Assembly (NCBI GenBank): GCA_013203185.1
Contig: JABMOS010000042.1
Location: 1-60,945, forward strand
Direction: 5' to 3'
DNA from: Fidelibacterota bacterium
GTDB taxonomy: Bacteria > Fidelibacterota > UBA8477 > JABMPR01
DNA: 60,945 bases
The translations under genes and the position numbers were made by a program. The notes beneath the pieces are model-generated. The model made no database searches and was not told the DNA's origin. It saw only the letters and a program-made list of their open reading frames with translations. Below, piece by piece: positions 27,235 to 36,683 of this stretch (position 1 is its first letter; every line of letters starts with the position of its first letter).

Positions 27235-28067
27235 AAATAAGCGATCCATTCATTCTTTGTATAGGTTTTCAAAACAGCCCAGGGGGATGCCTTGAGGATT
27301 TGTCTCGTATCCTGGTCTTCTTCCTGGAGCAGCCCAGAGACGATTACAGCGCCTCCCTTGCGAACCGAGCTGAAATAATCTGGGAGTATGGGAAAGAGTC
27401 TCGCTCTTATAATATTTACCACCAGAATGTCATAGGGAGAATTCAATATTGGGGATTCGCTTATCTGGAGATTAAATCCAGAGTGGATGCCATTCAATGC
27501 CAGGTTATCTCTGATATTTTCTTCAGTAAAGGGGTCATTTTCCAGTCCATCTACTTCGGCTGCCCCCTTGAGTAGGGCAGTAATGCCAAGAATGCCACTT
27601 CCTGTTCCCACATCCAGAACCCGTTCACCGCCTTGAACCAGATTATCAAGAATCTCCAGACATAATTGCGTGGTTTCATGGGTACCTGTTCCAAAGGCCA
27701 TGGCCGGGCGAATCCTGGTTTTGATGGCCTGGGGGAACTGTTCTGGTGCTTCCCATTCAGGAATGATAATGAGTTGATCAGTAATTGGAGTAGGTTTAAA
27801 GAATGCCTGCCAGTTTTTATTCCAGTTTTCACGATGGACAACGGTCTGGGTAAGATTGGCTGTTGCATCTTGATCGATAATAAAGGTTTTCAATTCGTCC
27901 AGGATAAGTTGAGTGTCCTTGTCCAGGGGATAACTAACTTGAAAAACATCATCTTTTTCAACAATGGCCAGACCACCCAAGGCCATGGCAAAATCTATGG
28001 CAACCTCACGGTACTCATGAGCAATATGAATATCAGCAGAGACCCATTGTGAAGTGGTGTCTATCAA
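27219..28067 (-). CDS. prmA: Ribosomal protein L11 methyltransferase PrmA
   Basis: A cytoplasmic SAM-dependent methyltransferase of 282 residues that methylates ribosomal protein L11. The N-terminal substrate-recognition domain (about 1-90) is followed by the catalytic Rossmann domain. PrmA hallmarks include RPAMAFGTGTHETTQLCLE (about residues 120-138), the SAM loop LDVGTGSGILG, DGLENDPFTEENI, and the NII segment DILVVNIIRARL. The C-terminus keeps GLLQEE and WIAYLCEVK. The start overlaps the AAA ATPase stop (ATGA). A housekeeping gene carried in the sprA transcript. Confidence 0.95.
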   Translation of the reverse strand: MIDTTSQWVSADIHIAHEYREVAIDFAMALGGLAIVEKDDVFQVSYPLDKDTQLILDELKTFIIDQDATANLTQTVVHRENWNKNWQAFFKPTPITDQLIIIPEWEAPEQFPQAIKTRIRPAMAFGTGTHETTQLCLEILDNLVQGGERVLDVGTGSGILGITALLKGAAEVDGLENDPFTEENIRDNLALNGIHSGFNLQISESPILNSPYDILVVNIIRARLFPILPDYFSSVRKGGAVIVSGLLQEEDQDTRQILKASPWAVLKTYTKNEWIAYLCEVK

Positions 28068-29113
28068 ATGAGACCCTCACGATTTTGGAGCCAGGTCAGG
28101 AATAGGGGATCATAGATATGATAGCCCTCCTCACGGTTTACCAGCCAGCCCTCGTGGACAAGTTTTACGACCGTGTTATGGGCTGTACTTGTGGCAGATA
28201 AACCAAATTTATCAATAAAGCCAAGTTCAGTTGGACGGGAATAGCCACTTGCCAACCCCAGCAGGAGACGTTTTTCGTTTAAACCAAAATGATCCCACAA
28301 TCCAGTGAATAAGATGTTGCGCTCTTTTAAGAGCTTGGAAATTGAACGTTGAAGAAGCCTGGTGGTGGTTCCTTCAAGCCATATTTGAGCCACGGTGTAG
28401 GCCAGTCTCTGAGTAAAGAGAGGTTGCCCCCCTGTAAAAGTGTAGACGGCTTCAGGTAAATCGAAATCACTGAGACCCATGCGACGAAATCGCTGTGCTA
28501 GATAGCTGGTACAAGCTTTCTTCTCAAGATTTTCAAGCTCGTAATACTCCTGATTCTTAAAAAATGAGCTATCACCCCTGCCAAAGATATTCTGGAGGAT
28601 ATCATAACGGTGACTGACAAAAATATGCGTAATTCCCCGTCTACCATCCAAGCTGAGTTTCAACTCCTTGAAAATATCTTCTTTGAATTTGACCAGGTGC
28701 TGAAATTCATCCCAGACCATGATGAATTTTTCATTGCTACCTTTGACCATCTCATGCCAGAGGTCGAAGATATTTTTAAGGGTCGCATCCTTCGTATTTG
28801 CTCCCAACGAGTCCAGTTTTTTATCGATATCAATGACAGGAAAACTTGTATCAAGTGCTTTTATAAGCAGTTCAAAAAGCTGTTCTCTACTGACAATAAA
28901 CCGTAAATCGAGGTGGATATATGGGGTCGTGTTTTTTTCCAGTAAAATATTTAGTAAACTTGTTTTACCAGTACCACGCTTACCTGTGAGGAGTAGATGG
29001 GTTTGCTTTTCAAGTATAGCCAGGAGAGAGGTCTGCGCCTCTGCTCGTTGGATGAAATGATTGCCTTTTACAGGTTCACCCCAATTGAAGGGGTTTGCAT
29101 AAAGTTTACTCAT
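28064..29113 (-). CDS. Archaeal-type (MNS clan) AAA ATPase with C-terminal winged helix
   Basis: A protein of 349 residues. The Walker A is LLTGKRGTGKTSLL at about residues 40-53; Walker B is FIMVWDEFQHL; a sensor-1-like region HIFVSHRYD follows. The C-terminal third (LLLGLASGYSRPTELGFIDK, then VVKLVHEGWLVNREEGYHIYD) looks like a winged-helix domain. This matches the STAND-like 'ATPase found mainly in archaea' family (PF01637-type). Role unknown; members often act alone or with nucleases, none of which is adjacent. A GGAGG box precedes the ATG. It sits 57 nt after the glutaminyl-cyclase-like gene and is coupled to prmA. Confidence 0.8.
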   Translation of the reverse strand: MSKLYANPFNWGEPVKGNHFIQRAEAQTSLLAILEKQTHLLLTGKRGTGKTSLLNILLEKNTTPYIHLDLRFIVSREQLFELLIKALDTSFPVIDIDKKLDSLGANTKDATLKNIFDLWHEMVKGSNEKFIMVWDEFQHLVKFKEDIFKELKLSLDGRRGITHIFVSHRYDILQNIFGRGDSSFFKNQEYYELENLEKKACTSYLAQRFRRMGLSDFDLPEAVYTFTGGQPLFTQRLAYTVAQIWLEGTTTRLLQRSISKLLKERNILFTGLWDHFGLNEKRLLLGLASGYSRPTELGFIDKFGLSATSTAHNTVVKLVHEGWLVNREEGYHIYDPLFLTWLQNREGLI

Positions 29114-29170
29114 GTGTCTAGTCCTCCGGGGGAAAGCAGTTCAAGGCATCTCCCGTCTTACTTATTGTTA

Positions 29171-30082
29171 TCATTGCTGGTACAACCAGCTTAACACTGT
29201 ATTCCCCACAGCCTCAAGACTTTCGGCACTGCATTTATCCGGGGTGTCCTCATGGGTATGCCAGTAGGCGTTGTCAGGTCCTGGATATTCAAAATCGATA
29301 ATGTCGATGGCCTGGATGCCTTTCTCAATAAAGGGGACATGATCATCATACATGGATGAACCCACAACGAGCTGAAATTGATCATAACCAATATCATTGG
29401 CCAGTGCCCAGATTTCTTCAATCAGGCGAGGCGCTGAACGGTAGGAAACGGGATCTACTTTGAGTGTCAATTCTGCATCACCTACCATATCCAGCAGGAT
29501 GACCTGCTGTGCCATAGGAAGAAATGGATGTTCAACGTAATAGCGGCTACCCAGGAGATAGTGCTCCAGATCCCTAGGTTTGCCATAATCTTCACCATCA
29601 AACAGAACGATATCGATCCCTGGATTCACTGGATTGGAAGGCAACTGCCTGGCAATCTCCAGGAGGATAGCTACCCCACTAGCTCCATCATTTGCTCCCA
29701 GCATGGGCTTGTCAGGGGCTGATGGATCATATTCAGCCCGAGGTCTTGTATCCCAATGGGCACACAGGATGATCCTCTGGGTCTTTTCTGGCTGAAATCG
29801 AGCAACAACATTGGTGAGATTCAGTTTTCCTGAAGAATAAGGGTCACTCAACTGGAATTGTTGTAAAAAGAAAGCATCAGCCAGGGGTTCCAAAACGGCT
29901 TGGAAATATTGGATGGCAGCTTGAGCACCTGCAGAACCAGGATTCCTTGGTCCCAGATCGCATTGGGATTGGAGGTCCTCAAAAGCACGTTGTGCATCAA
30001 AACCAGTTTGAGCCTGTAGATTAAATGCCAGGCCAGAAATGACAGTTGCAGTAAGACAGAATGATTTCAAGGTAAGCTGCAT
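29171..30082 (-). CDS. Secreted M28-family glutaminyl cyclase-like enzyme
   Basis: A protein of 303 residues with a signal peptide cleaved at LQA|QTG. A zinc-hydrolase fold of family M28 is shown by CAHWDTRP (residues 107-114), ANDGASG with the likely zinc ligand Asp132, LFDGEDYG (acidic pair) and HTHEDTPDKC near the C-terminus. The DGEDYG...GSRYY layout and length fit glutaminyl-peptide cyclotransferases better than aminopeptidases, though an aminopeptidase is possible. Such enzymes convert N-terminal Gln to pyroglutamate. The gene starts 1 nt after sprA's stop (TAG T ATG), and many secreted proteins in this window have predicted N-terminal Gln, including this one. Location: periplasm or outer-membrane face. 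Confidence 0.82.
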   Translation of the reverse strand: MQLTLKSFCLTATVISGLAFNLQAQTGFDAQRAFEDLQSQCDLGPRNPGSAGAQAAIQYFQAVLEPLADAFFLQQFQLSDPYSSGKLNLTNVVARFQPEKTQRIILCAHWDTRPRAEYDPSAPDKPMLGANDGASGVAILLEIARQLPSNPVNPGIDIVLFDGEDYGKPRDLEHYLLGSRYYVEHPFLPMAQQVILLDMVGDAELTLKVDPVSYRSAPRLIEEIWALANDIGYDQFQLVVGSSMYDDHVPFIEKGIQAIDIIDFEYPGPDNAYWHTHEDTPDKCSAESLEAVGNTVLSWLYQQ

Positions 30083-30083
30083 A

Positions 30084-33000
30084 CTAACCCTTAATCTGGA
30101 TGTTTACACCAAATTGAAAATCGCCGACATCCTGTCTACCATGATCGCGGGTATCTGTGATGCGATAATCATAGGAGATGTTGCCTGATACTTTATCAGT
30201 GAAGCTATACTGAATACTTGGTCTGGCTGAAAGTGTTTTGGTGTACCGTCCATCACCAAATTCAATAGCGTTGGCATTTTCAGTGCCAGTATATTCCTGT
30301 TCATGGGTATAGGCTATCTCCAGACGAAAATCGATATTATTCTCAAGGTATTTATCCTCCATCATGGGTAGGGGGATAGTCATCCCACCCCGATGTGAAT
30401 AGGAGACACCTGCATTAACTGATTGGTTAAAGCTTTGGTTTGATGAGATAAAATCATCAGCGTCTATGGAATTACTTATGTTTTTTGTCATGCTATAATT
30501 GAGGGAGCCATTAATACCCTTTTTACCCTGAATATTCAAACCAATGAGGGGCGAAAATGCGATGGAATAGGTTTCTCTTATGAGCACACCCTTCTCCTCA
30601 TTTGCTGTCTTTTTACCTGCATAGTTCATGTCCAGACTGGCACCCGTAATATATTTTTGTAGCCATTCAATATCCTTTAGTCCAGAGTACCTCAGGTTAA
30701 AAGAGGGTAACGGAATACCAGAATTGCCAAATGATTTGTATTCATCCCTGGGTGCGCCATACAAGTTTCCACTGGGTAAAAAGTCCATATTGGTGTTGAT
30801 AACCTCACCTTGACTTTTATTCACCAGGGTTGTTTTTTGACCAAAGCTGAAGGTGAATTTTGTAGACAGCGTTTTTGTAAGCCTGAGACCTGATCGAGTG
30901 GTCAAGTTAAAATTTCCACTTGTGGCAATGGGGTTGGTGGCATCTGGATGATTAAGATTATTCAGAGCAGTATTGTATCCCAATCGATAGCCGTATCCTA
31001 CGTTGCTTAAATCCATTTCTTTCACAATGAGAGTCAATGAATCTGCAACCCCAGTAGTATCTCCAGCCCGGGTGACTGCTACCGTATCCAGGGAGGCTAT
31101 TTGCCGCATATTGCTTGTGTTTTGTCCCTGGGTGATGTTCAATGAAATCGGATCAATACGATCAAGTGTTGCGTAGGTCAAATCCAAAATTTTTGTAAAG
31201 GTCAGGGGTTCTTTAACTTCTTCAACCTTTTCTTCAACCTGGTCTTGCTCAGGAACTGATGCCACCCTACCACGTCCCCGGCCTCTGGCAGACTGGGAAT
31301 TTTTATTGTCATTGGATTGTTTTTTTGTGTTCTCCGGCCTGTGGACAAAACCAAAAACTTCTGAAACAGTTACAGCCATATTTGCAGAGGTATTCGAGCT
31401 CACGTTCAAGTCAAGACCTGGTTGATCCACATTAATTTTATCCGTAGCCGAGAAGTTGGATGAATAAGAAAGTGTTGGTGACAGAATCTTCAAACCCTGT
31501 GGGTTCCAATTCAGGCTATAGGTTTCTTTGTAGCTCCCCAGATGACCAAAATCCAATTTTTTAATGATGTCCTCTTTGCGATTCTTCAAGCTATCCAGGT
31601 TGTTAGATAGAGAGGCATTGAATTTTGCACTCACGGTATTCAAGAGATTCCAATCCACATTAAAACGCCGACTCATAGACAACTGATGTGTGGGCTTGAG
31701 TGGTGTTGCATTGAGATTTCGAAATACACTTGAAGATTTATTCTCCACCATCGACCCATCCACCCCAATGCTCGTAGGCAAATAACCTATGGTAGTAGTT
31801 GCTAAATCTTCACCGACCAGGGGAATGGACTCCAGAAAGGTGAGTGGTGTTACAACAAAATCTTTGCCCAGATTGACCTTGTAGGAGAAGCTTCCATCTA
31901 TTTTCTCTGAGTTTTGCTCACGCTTCTGAGCATTGGATGCTGTACTGTTGGTAGCCCCCACCTTAAAATTCATGTTATCTATCGTGTATTTGGGGAGCCA
32001 ATGCTCTGATTTTACCTTTTTAGACAGAGAGACGTTCCAACTGTAAGATTCGTTCTTGTTGGTCATGGTCTCCAGGGTATCCTGGAGTGATGGATCCAGG
32101 TCAGCGATACGGATATCACTACCAGTAATATATTTTGGCTGCTTCTCACTTTGCCTGTAAGAGGCAGAAATCGGAATATTCAGCCCCCATGAACCGGGTA
32201 AAAATTTGTGCAAGGACACACTTCCACTGATATTGGCTGCTATTGAGTTGTCACCAGTACCAAATTGTTGTTGAACATTATGGAAATCAGCATCATCACG
32301 CTGAATGTCCATATTCAGTTTGGCCACATCGGCAAACTGCATACTCATATTGGCTCTATACGCTGTGGCTGTATTTTTTTCCACATCGCTTACTCGTAGT
32401 TCATCCAACCATATTTCACCAGACATGGGCTGGTCAGACAGGTTCCTGAATCCAGTTTTAAGAAGTCGAACTCGACTTAATGATGGTTTGCCTTTTACTG
32501 CGATGATGCTTCCGTCAGGCAACTCTCTTGTGGCATACTTAAACTCTGGGGGCAGGGAGGACCAATAACTCGTATCGTTGTAGGTGCTATCCAGCCCACC
32601 AATGCCCGTGGTGACATTTTGATAAATGAATAGCGAATCTTCTAGAGACAACTTGAAGTTCGCCAGATCAGCCATATTGATGTCTAAATGATTTCGCTCA
32701 TCCCAGCCTGGATAGATGGGGCGGCGTATTTCATAAAAAGAGTCATCGGTTTCACCAAAGCGGAAAAAGAATTCCAGGTCAGAACCATTTTCCAGCTCAT
32801 AATTGGTGAATGTGGATTCATAGCTTCCACCACGTGTCTTATCCCAACCATGAACAAACATTTTTAGGGTTTTATAGTGGATAAAATCCTTGGCCTTTGA
32901 GCCCTGGAATAATTTGTCAGTTACCACGCTGTAGCCAGGTTCAAGATCATCAGCCCTGATGACCAGCGACTGCTCTTTGGAGCGTAATTGGGTAATGGGA

Positions 33001-36000
33001 TCCAGAATACCTTCTACACCTGCAGGGGGTGATGAATAACTGCCGGGGACACCTTCAGAGTTGTAGCGGCTTGGGTTGTCCTCAGTATTAATAACCATGA
33101 CATTTAAAGTTCCGTGAAGCGAATCAGAAACGCTGGTTTCAACTCTATCATATTGAGAGAAAACGCCCCGTTCCTGCCAGTCATTTCCAACAACGTCCAC
33201 GGTTGCAATCTGGAGGGCAGCCCCTCCTGTGGGTACTTCATCCAACCAGAGTCGAGAAAATTTTACCTGGGACCAGAGTGCCAATTCTGGAGTATCACCA
33301 GCTTTATTAAAATCAACCAGTGGAATTCGTATAAGTTTCCAGCCTGTTTCGGTGCCATCACTAAATTTGGTGCGACCAGCTATATAATCTTCAGTTGTCA
33401 GGTCAACATCCATGGTGAAATATGCATTCCTGGTATCCAGGGCTCCATCGTTATTTAAATCTTCAGTGTTGGGGTAGGTACCCCCTTCTATTCCAAGATT
33501 GCCCTCAGTACCATTGATATGACGATAGATGATTGAACCAGTTTCTGGATTGGGATTGAACTCATATCTATCCCAGTTAGGATGATGCCATTTATAGAGG
33601 TCATAATTTTCGGGAGTGTCTGCGCTTAAGCCATCTATCCCTAAATCTTCCTCCTCTTCCACAAAGCCATCTCCTGAGGGAAATACAGTGGTAGAAATGT
33701 CCTCTGTGTCTAACTGTCCATATCCCTTTTTTACGGTTTGATCCAGAATATTTACATCCCAGGATTGTCCCGGCTCTTGCTGATCCTCACTGATATATCC
33801 CAGGTCAACATGCAACCTTCCCTGATCTCCCTTGACCCACAGCTCCAGAAATTTCGAAGTAGACTGGTCATAATAACCCGAGGAGAGGGAGCGCTGAATG
33901 CCTCCCCAGGCGTCTCCTGGGGCACCGCCAGCCTTCACAGAAAAGGAAGAATCTGGGATAACATTTAGTACCATAATGTCGGTGACATCATTCTGAGCCT
34001 GGGCACTGGTTTCTTTGTTGGGCCAGATTTGTTTGGTTAAAATGCGATTGTATGGATTATACCAGTAGGTGTAGGCCCGCTCATAGTTACCCCGCCCTGA
34101 ACCATCAGCAGGAACTGAGGATAGACCCCAGGCACCACGAATAATGCTCAGTTGGGCTTCGCGTCGACTGCCTTCAAAGTCATCGATATAGGCCAGACCT
34201 ACATCTCCTAAATCTTTATTCACTGCTGTATTTGGATTGGGAATAACCTGGGCAATTTCACCACTCACCGTAATATTGGAATTTGCATCTGTCTTAATGA
34301 TGGGCAGCCAATCCAATCCCCGGGTCATCCAGGGGAGATCTTGAGAGATTTTGGTATTTAGATCCCAGATAAAGTTTTCCATGGGTTCTTTGCCTACCCT
34401 GACCTTTTCATCAATACTGCTTTTAGAAAAGTAAATAGCACTTAATCCAATAAATGAATTGTCATTCTCTCCAAATTTGAGCTCAGCCCTGGTACCCAGA
34501 ATGACCTTTTTATCCAGTTGGAAGAATTCGTTCAATTCATACTTAATATCCAGATCAGCACCGGGAGCCAGGGCAGACTCATTCAAGATGATCAATTGTC
34601 CAGAAAAATAGTCGATGGTATAATCTTTGGAGGCGCCTCTTTCAAGGGGGACACCATTCAAGGTGACCTCCTCTGAGCCTTCGATTACATTAAATCCAAG
34701 ATTGAAACTTGAGCTCTGGTTGGCATAGCTAATATGCATTTTGAATTTGTTGTCTTTTTTATACTCAGAAGTCGAGGAGACTGGAAAGTCATAAAAGGAC
34801 GTACTGGAGTACTTCAGGTTTTCTGGTATTGCGAGATTGGGATTACCACCATTGTTGAGGGGCTCATTGGCAGAGTTGGTCATCCAGATTGGTTGATCGG
34901 TTACCGCTGTATCAGCTTGGAAGGGAATAAGATAAGGGAAAATGAGTTCTCCTCGCCTCAGGTTGAGGATGTTCTCATAATCTACATCAATGATGCCATC
35001 AGGCTCTGGATCCGTATCTACACCCTTACGATCCAATCCAAACAATTGCAGAAAGGATTGCCCCCCATCTGTGAGTTCAGATTCCTCTCCTCCCAGACTC
35101 TCCCTGATTTTAAGATCAAAGCCATCTTTATTAATCCCTGAGGTATTCAGATAAAAAACATTTTTCCATTCCAGGTCCCAGGTAGGATCACCGGGAAGGG
35201 CGCCATCGGGCTTGAGTAATTTTAATTTAAGGGTATCTGCAATTCCAGGGGTCCCAAGTGCAATATCACTTCCTTCTTGAAACCAACGTTTTTCGTTAAA
35301 CAGGGGATCATACTCAGGAACAATCAAGTTGGTCTGATCCATGTTGTCAGTGTTTAAAAATGTATCCCGATAAGCGATAGCCAATACCTCATTGTCCTGT
35401 ACTGGTGTGTTCATTCGGATGACACCCAAATCTTCATACAGGACGAAATCCTCGTCTGCGCCCTGTTTAAGCTGAATGACATGCCGGCTTGTGGTCCAGG
35501 TTGTATCCGATTGAGGATTATTATAAATTTGGGCAAAATTGGTAATTTGATCACCCTGGTTAAAATTGGTGTATTTGTATACTTTAATGGTTTGCACGGA
35601 CCGGCCAGTAAGACGGTATTGCCCCTGGGCATTTAGGGGATACGATTTGCGACGATAGAAGTGATTGACATAAAAGTAAGTGTTGCGGCGACGATTGTAA
35701 TCGTCCACCGTTACCTCAGAAGATTCAGAGTTGCCATTCAAGGGTAATTTTTCTTTACGACCACGCTCAAGAGAGGCAATGGCAGTGATATCAATGGGGC
35801 CAACTTTTGCCAGGGCTTTTAATCCGAAGAGGCCATTATTCTGACCGGAGAACATGGCTAGCTTGGTGCCAGGAAGACTCAGGGAAATATTCCCAGCTTC
35901 TACGCGCTGGATAATTTCATCTTCATTCCCATTGTAAAAGATTTCCATGTTGTTTTCAAAATCAAAATCCCTCTCACTGTCCTGATCAACCTGGATACTA

Positions 36001-36620
36001 ATCCTATCCCCAATTTTACCCTCAATTTTGAAAGCCTGCTTCTGTTCGATCTGAAAGGTGTTGGACTGCTGTTGATTATTTGTATTGGTGGTTTTGGATC
36101 TATCCTCGCTGCGGAGCTTTCCTGTAATATTCACATTTCCACGTACACGCAGGGAAACACGCTGACCGGCGATGTCCGCACCAATCAATTCAAAGGATTG
36201 ACCACCTTGAGCTGAATCCTCAGCTTGAAGACGACCCGTGGCTATTTTTTTAAACAGACCCGTTTTATTTTTGGCCAGATTAAGGCTTACAAATTCATCG
36301 ATAGCAATTACGGTGGGGATGCCAATGGGCCTGCCATCCATCATCTGAGACATGGTGAAGTAAGTAGCTGTACTGTCCATCTCCAGAGTGGATCTGATAG
36401 AGCTCAAATTCAGTTGACCCATGGGTGATGCCAGGAACAGTGAGGTATCACTGAAGAAGAGCCCCAAATTTGGACTATCAAAAATGGGTGTGGAGGCTGG
36501 TTGGAAAAATTTTGCCTGCATGGTGAAGGTGGCACCAGCAGATTGCACCTCTTCTGTCTGACCATAAACAGATGGCCAGATGGTAATTAGGGATAATATA
36601 ATTTTTGCAATCGTTCTCAC
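30084..36620 (-). CDS. sprA: T9SS outer-membrane translocon SprA (Sov)
   Basis: A protein of 2,178 residues with a signal peptide cleaved at VYG|QTE, close in size to SprA/Sov (about 2,400-2,500). Diagnostic segments include ELIGADIAGQRVSLRVRGNV, DRISIQVDQDSERDFDFEN, YNRRRNTYFYVNHFYRR, YIDDFEGSRREAQLSIIRG and DYFSGQLIILNE. It forms the giant barrel through which T9SS cargo crosses the outer membrane. About residue 1,765-1,800 carries a charged linker with SARGRGRGR and EEKVEEVKEP, unusual for a barrel and probably a surface or periplasmic loop. It lies 63 nt after rdgB and 1 nt before the glutaminyl-cyclase-like gene. No PorU, PorT/SprT or PorK-N genes are in the window. Confidence 0.95.
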   Translation of the reverse strand: MRTIAKIILSLITIWPSVYGQTEEVQSAGATFTMQAKFFQPASTPIFDSPNLGLFFSDTSLFLASPMGQLNLSSIRSTLEMDSTATYFTMSQMMDGRPIGIPTVIAIDEFVSLNLAKNKTGLFKKIATGRLQAEDSAQGGQSFELIGADIAGQRVSLRVRGNVNITGKLRSEDRSKTTNTNNQQQSNTFQIEQKQAFKIEGKIGDRISIQVDQDSERDFDFENNMEIFYNGNEDEIIQRVEAGNISLSLPGTKLAMFSGQNNGLFGLKALAKVGPIDITAIASLERGRKEKLPLNGNSESSEVTVDDYNRRRNTYFYVNHFYRRKSYPLNAQGQYRLTGRSVQTIKVYKYTNFNQGDQITNFAQIYNNPQSDTTWTTSRHVIQLKQGADEDFVLYEDLGVIRMNTPVQDNEVLAIAYRDTFLNTDNMDQTNLIVPEYDPLFNEKRWFQEGSDIALGTPGIADTLKLKLLKPDGALPGDPTWDLEWKNVFYLNTSGINKDGFDLKIRESLGGEESELTDGGQSFLQLFGLDRKGVDTDPEPDGIIDVDYENILNLRRGELIFPYLIPFQADTAVTDQPIWMTNSANEPLNNGGNPNLAIPENLKYSSTSFYDFPVSSTSEYKKDNKFKMHISYANQSSSFNLGFNVIEGSEEVTLNGVPLERGASKDYTIDYFSGQLIILNESALAPGADLDIKYELNEFFQLDKKVILGTRAELKFGENDNSFIGLSAIYFSKSSIDEKVRVGKEPMENFIWDLNTKISQDLPWMTRGLDWLPIIKTDANSNITVSGEIAQVIPNPNTAVNKDLGDVGLAYIDDFEGSRREAQLSIIRGAWGLSSVPADGSGRGNYERAYTYWYNPYNRILTKQIWPNKETSAQAQNDVTDIMVLNVIPDSSFSVKAGGAPGDAWGGIQRSLSSGYYDQSTSKFLELWVKGDQGRLHVDLGYISEDQQEPGQSWDVNILDQTVKKGYGQLDTEDISTTVFPSGDGFVEEEEDLGIDGLSADTPENYDLYKWHHPNWDRYEFNPNPETGSIIYRHINGTEGNLGIEGGTYPNTEDLNNDGALDTRNAYFTMDVDLTTEDYIAGRTKFSDGTETGWKLIRIPLVDFNKAGDTPELALWSQVKFSRLWLDEVPTGGAALQIATVDVVGNDWQERGVFSQYDRVETSVSDSLHGTLNVMVINTEDNPSRYNSEGVPGSYSSPPAGVEGILDPITQLRSKEQSLVIRADDLEPGYSVVTDKLFQGSKAKDFIHYKTLKMFVHGWDKTRGGSYESTFTNYELENGSDLEFFFRFGETDDSFYEIRRPIYPGWDERNHLDINMADLANFKLSLEDSLFIYQNVTTGIGGLDSTYNDTSYWSSLPPEFKYATRELPDGSIIAVKGKPSLSRVRLLKTGFRNLSDQPMSGEIWLDELRVSDVEKNTATAYRANMSMQFADVAKLNMDIQRDDADFHNVQQQFGTGDNSIAANISGSVSLHKFLPGSWGLNIPISASYRQSEKQPKYITGSDIRIADLDPSLQDTLETMTNKNESYSWNVSLSKKVKSEHWLPKYTIDNMNFKVGATNSTASNAQKREQNSEKIDGSFSYKVNLGKDFVVTPLTFLESIPLVGEDLATTTIGYLPTSIGVDGSMVENKSSSVFRNLNATPLKPTHQLSMSRRFNVDWNLLNTVSAKFNASLSNNLDSLKNRKEDIIKKLDFGHLGSYKETYSLNWNPQGLKILSPTLSYSSNFSATDKINVDQPGLDLNVSSNTSANMAVTVSEVFGFVHRPENTKKQSNDNKNSQSARGRGRGRVASVPEQDQVEEKVEEVKEPLTFTKILDLTYATLDRIDPISLNITQGQNTSNMRQIASLDTVAVTRAGDTTGVADSLTLIVKEMDLSNVGYGYRLGYNTALNNLNHPDATNPIATSGNFNLTTRSGLRLTKTLSTKFTFSFGQKTTLVNKSQGEVINTNMDFLPSGNLYGAPRDEYKSFGNSGIPLPSFNLRYSGLKDIEWLQKYITGASLDMNYAGKKTANEEKGVLIRETYSIAFSPLIGLNIQGKKGINGSLNYSMTKNISNSIDADDFISSNQSFNQSVNAGVSYSHRGGMTIPLPMMEDKYLENNIDFRLEIAYTHEQEYTGTENANAIEFGDGRYTKTLSARPSIQYSFTDKVSGNISYDYRITDTRDHGRQDVGDFQFGVNIQIKG

Positions 36621-36683
36621 GTTGTTTGTATTGTAGCCCGGTATATATCCTCTTGGGATGAGTGGAAAGACTAGCTTATGGTT

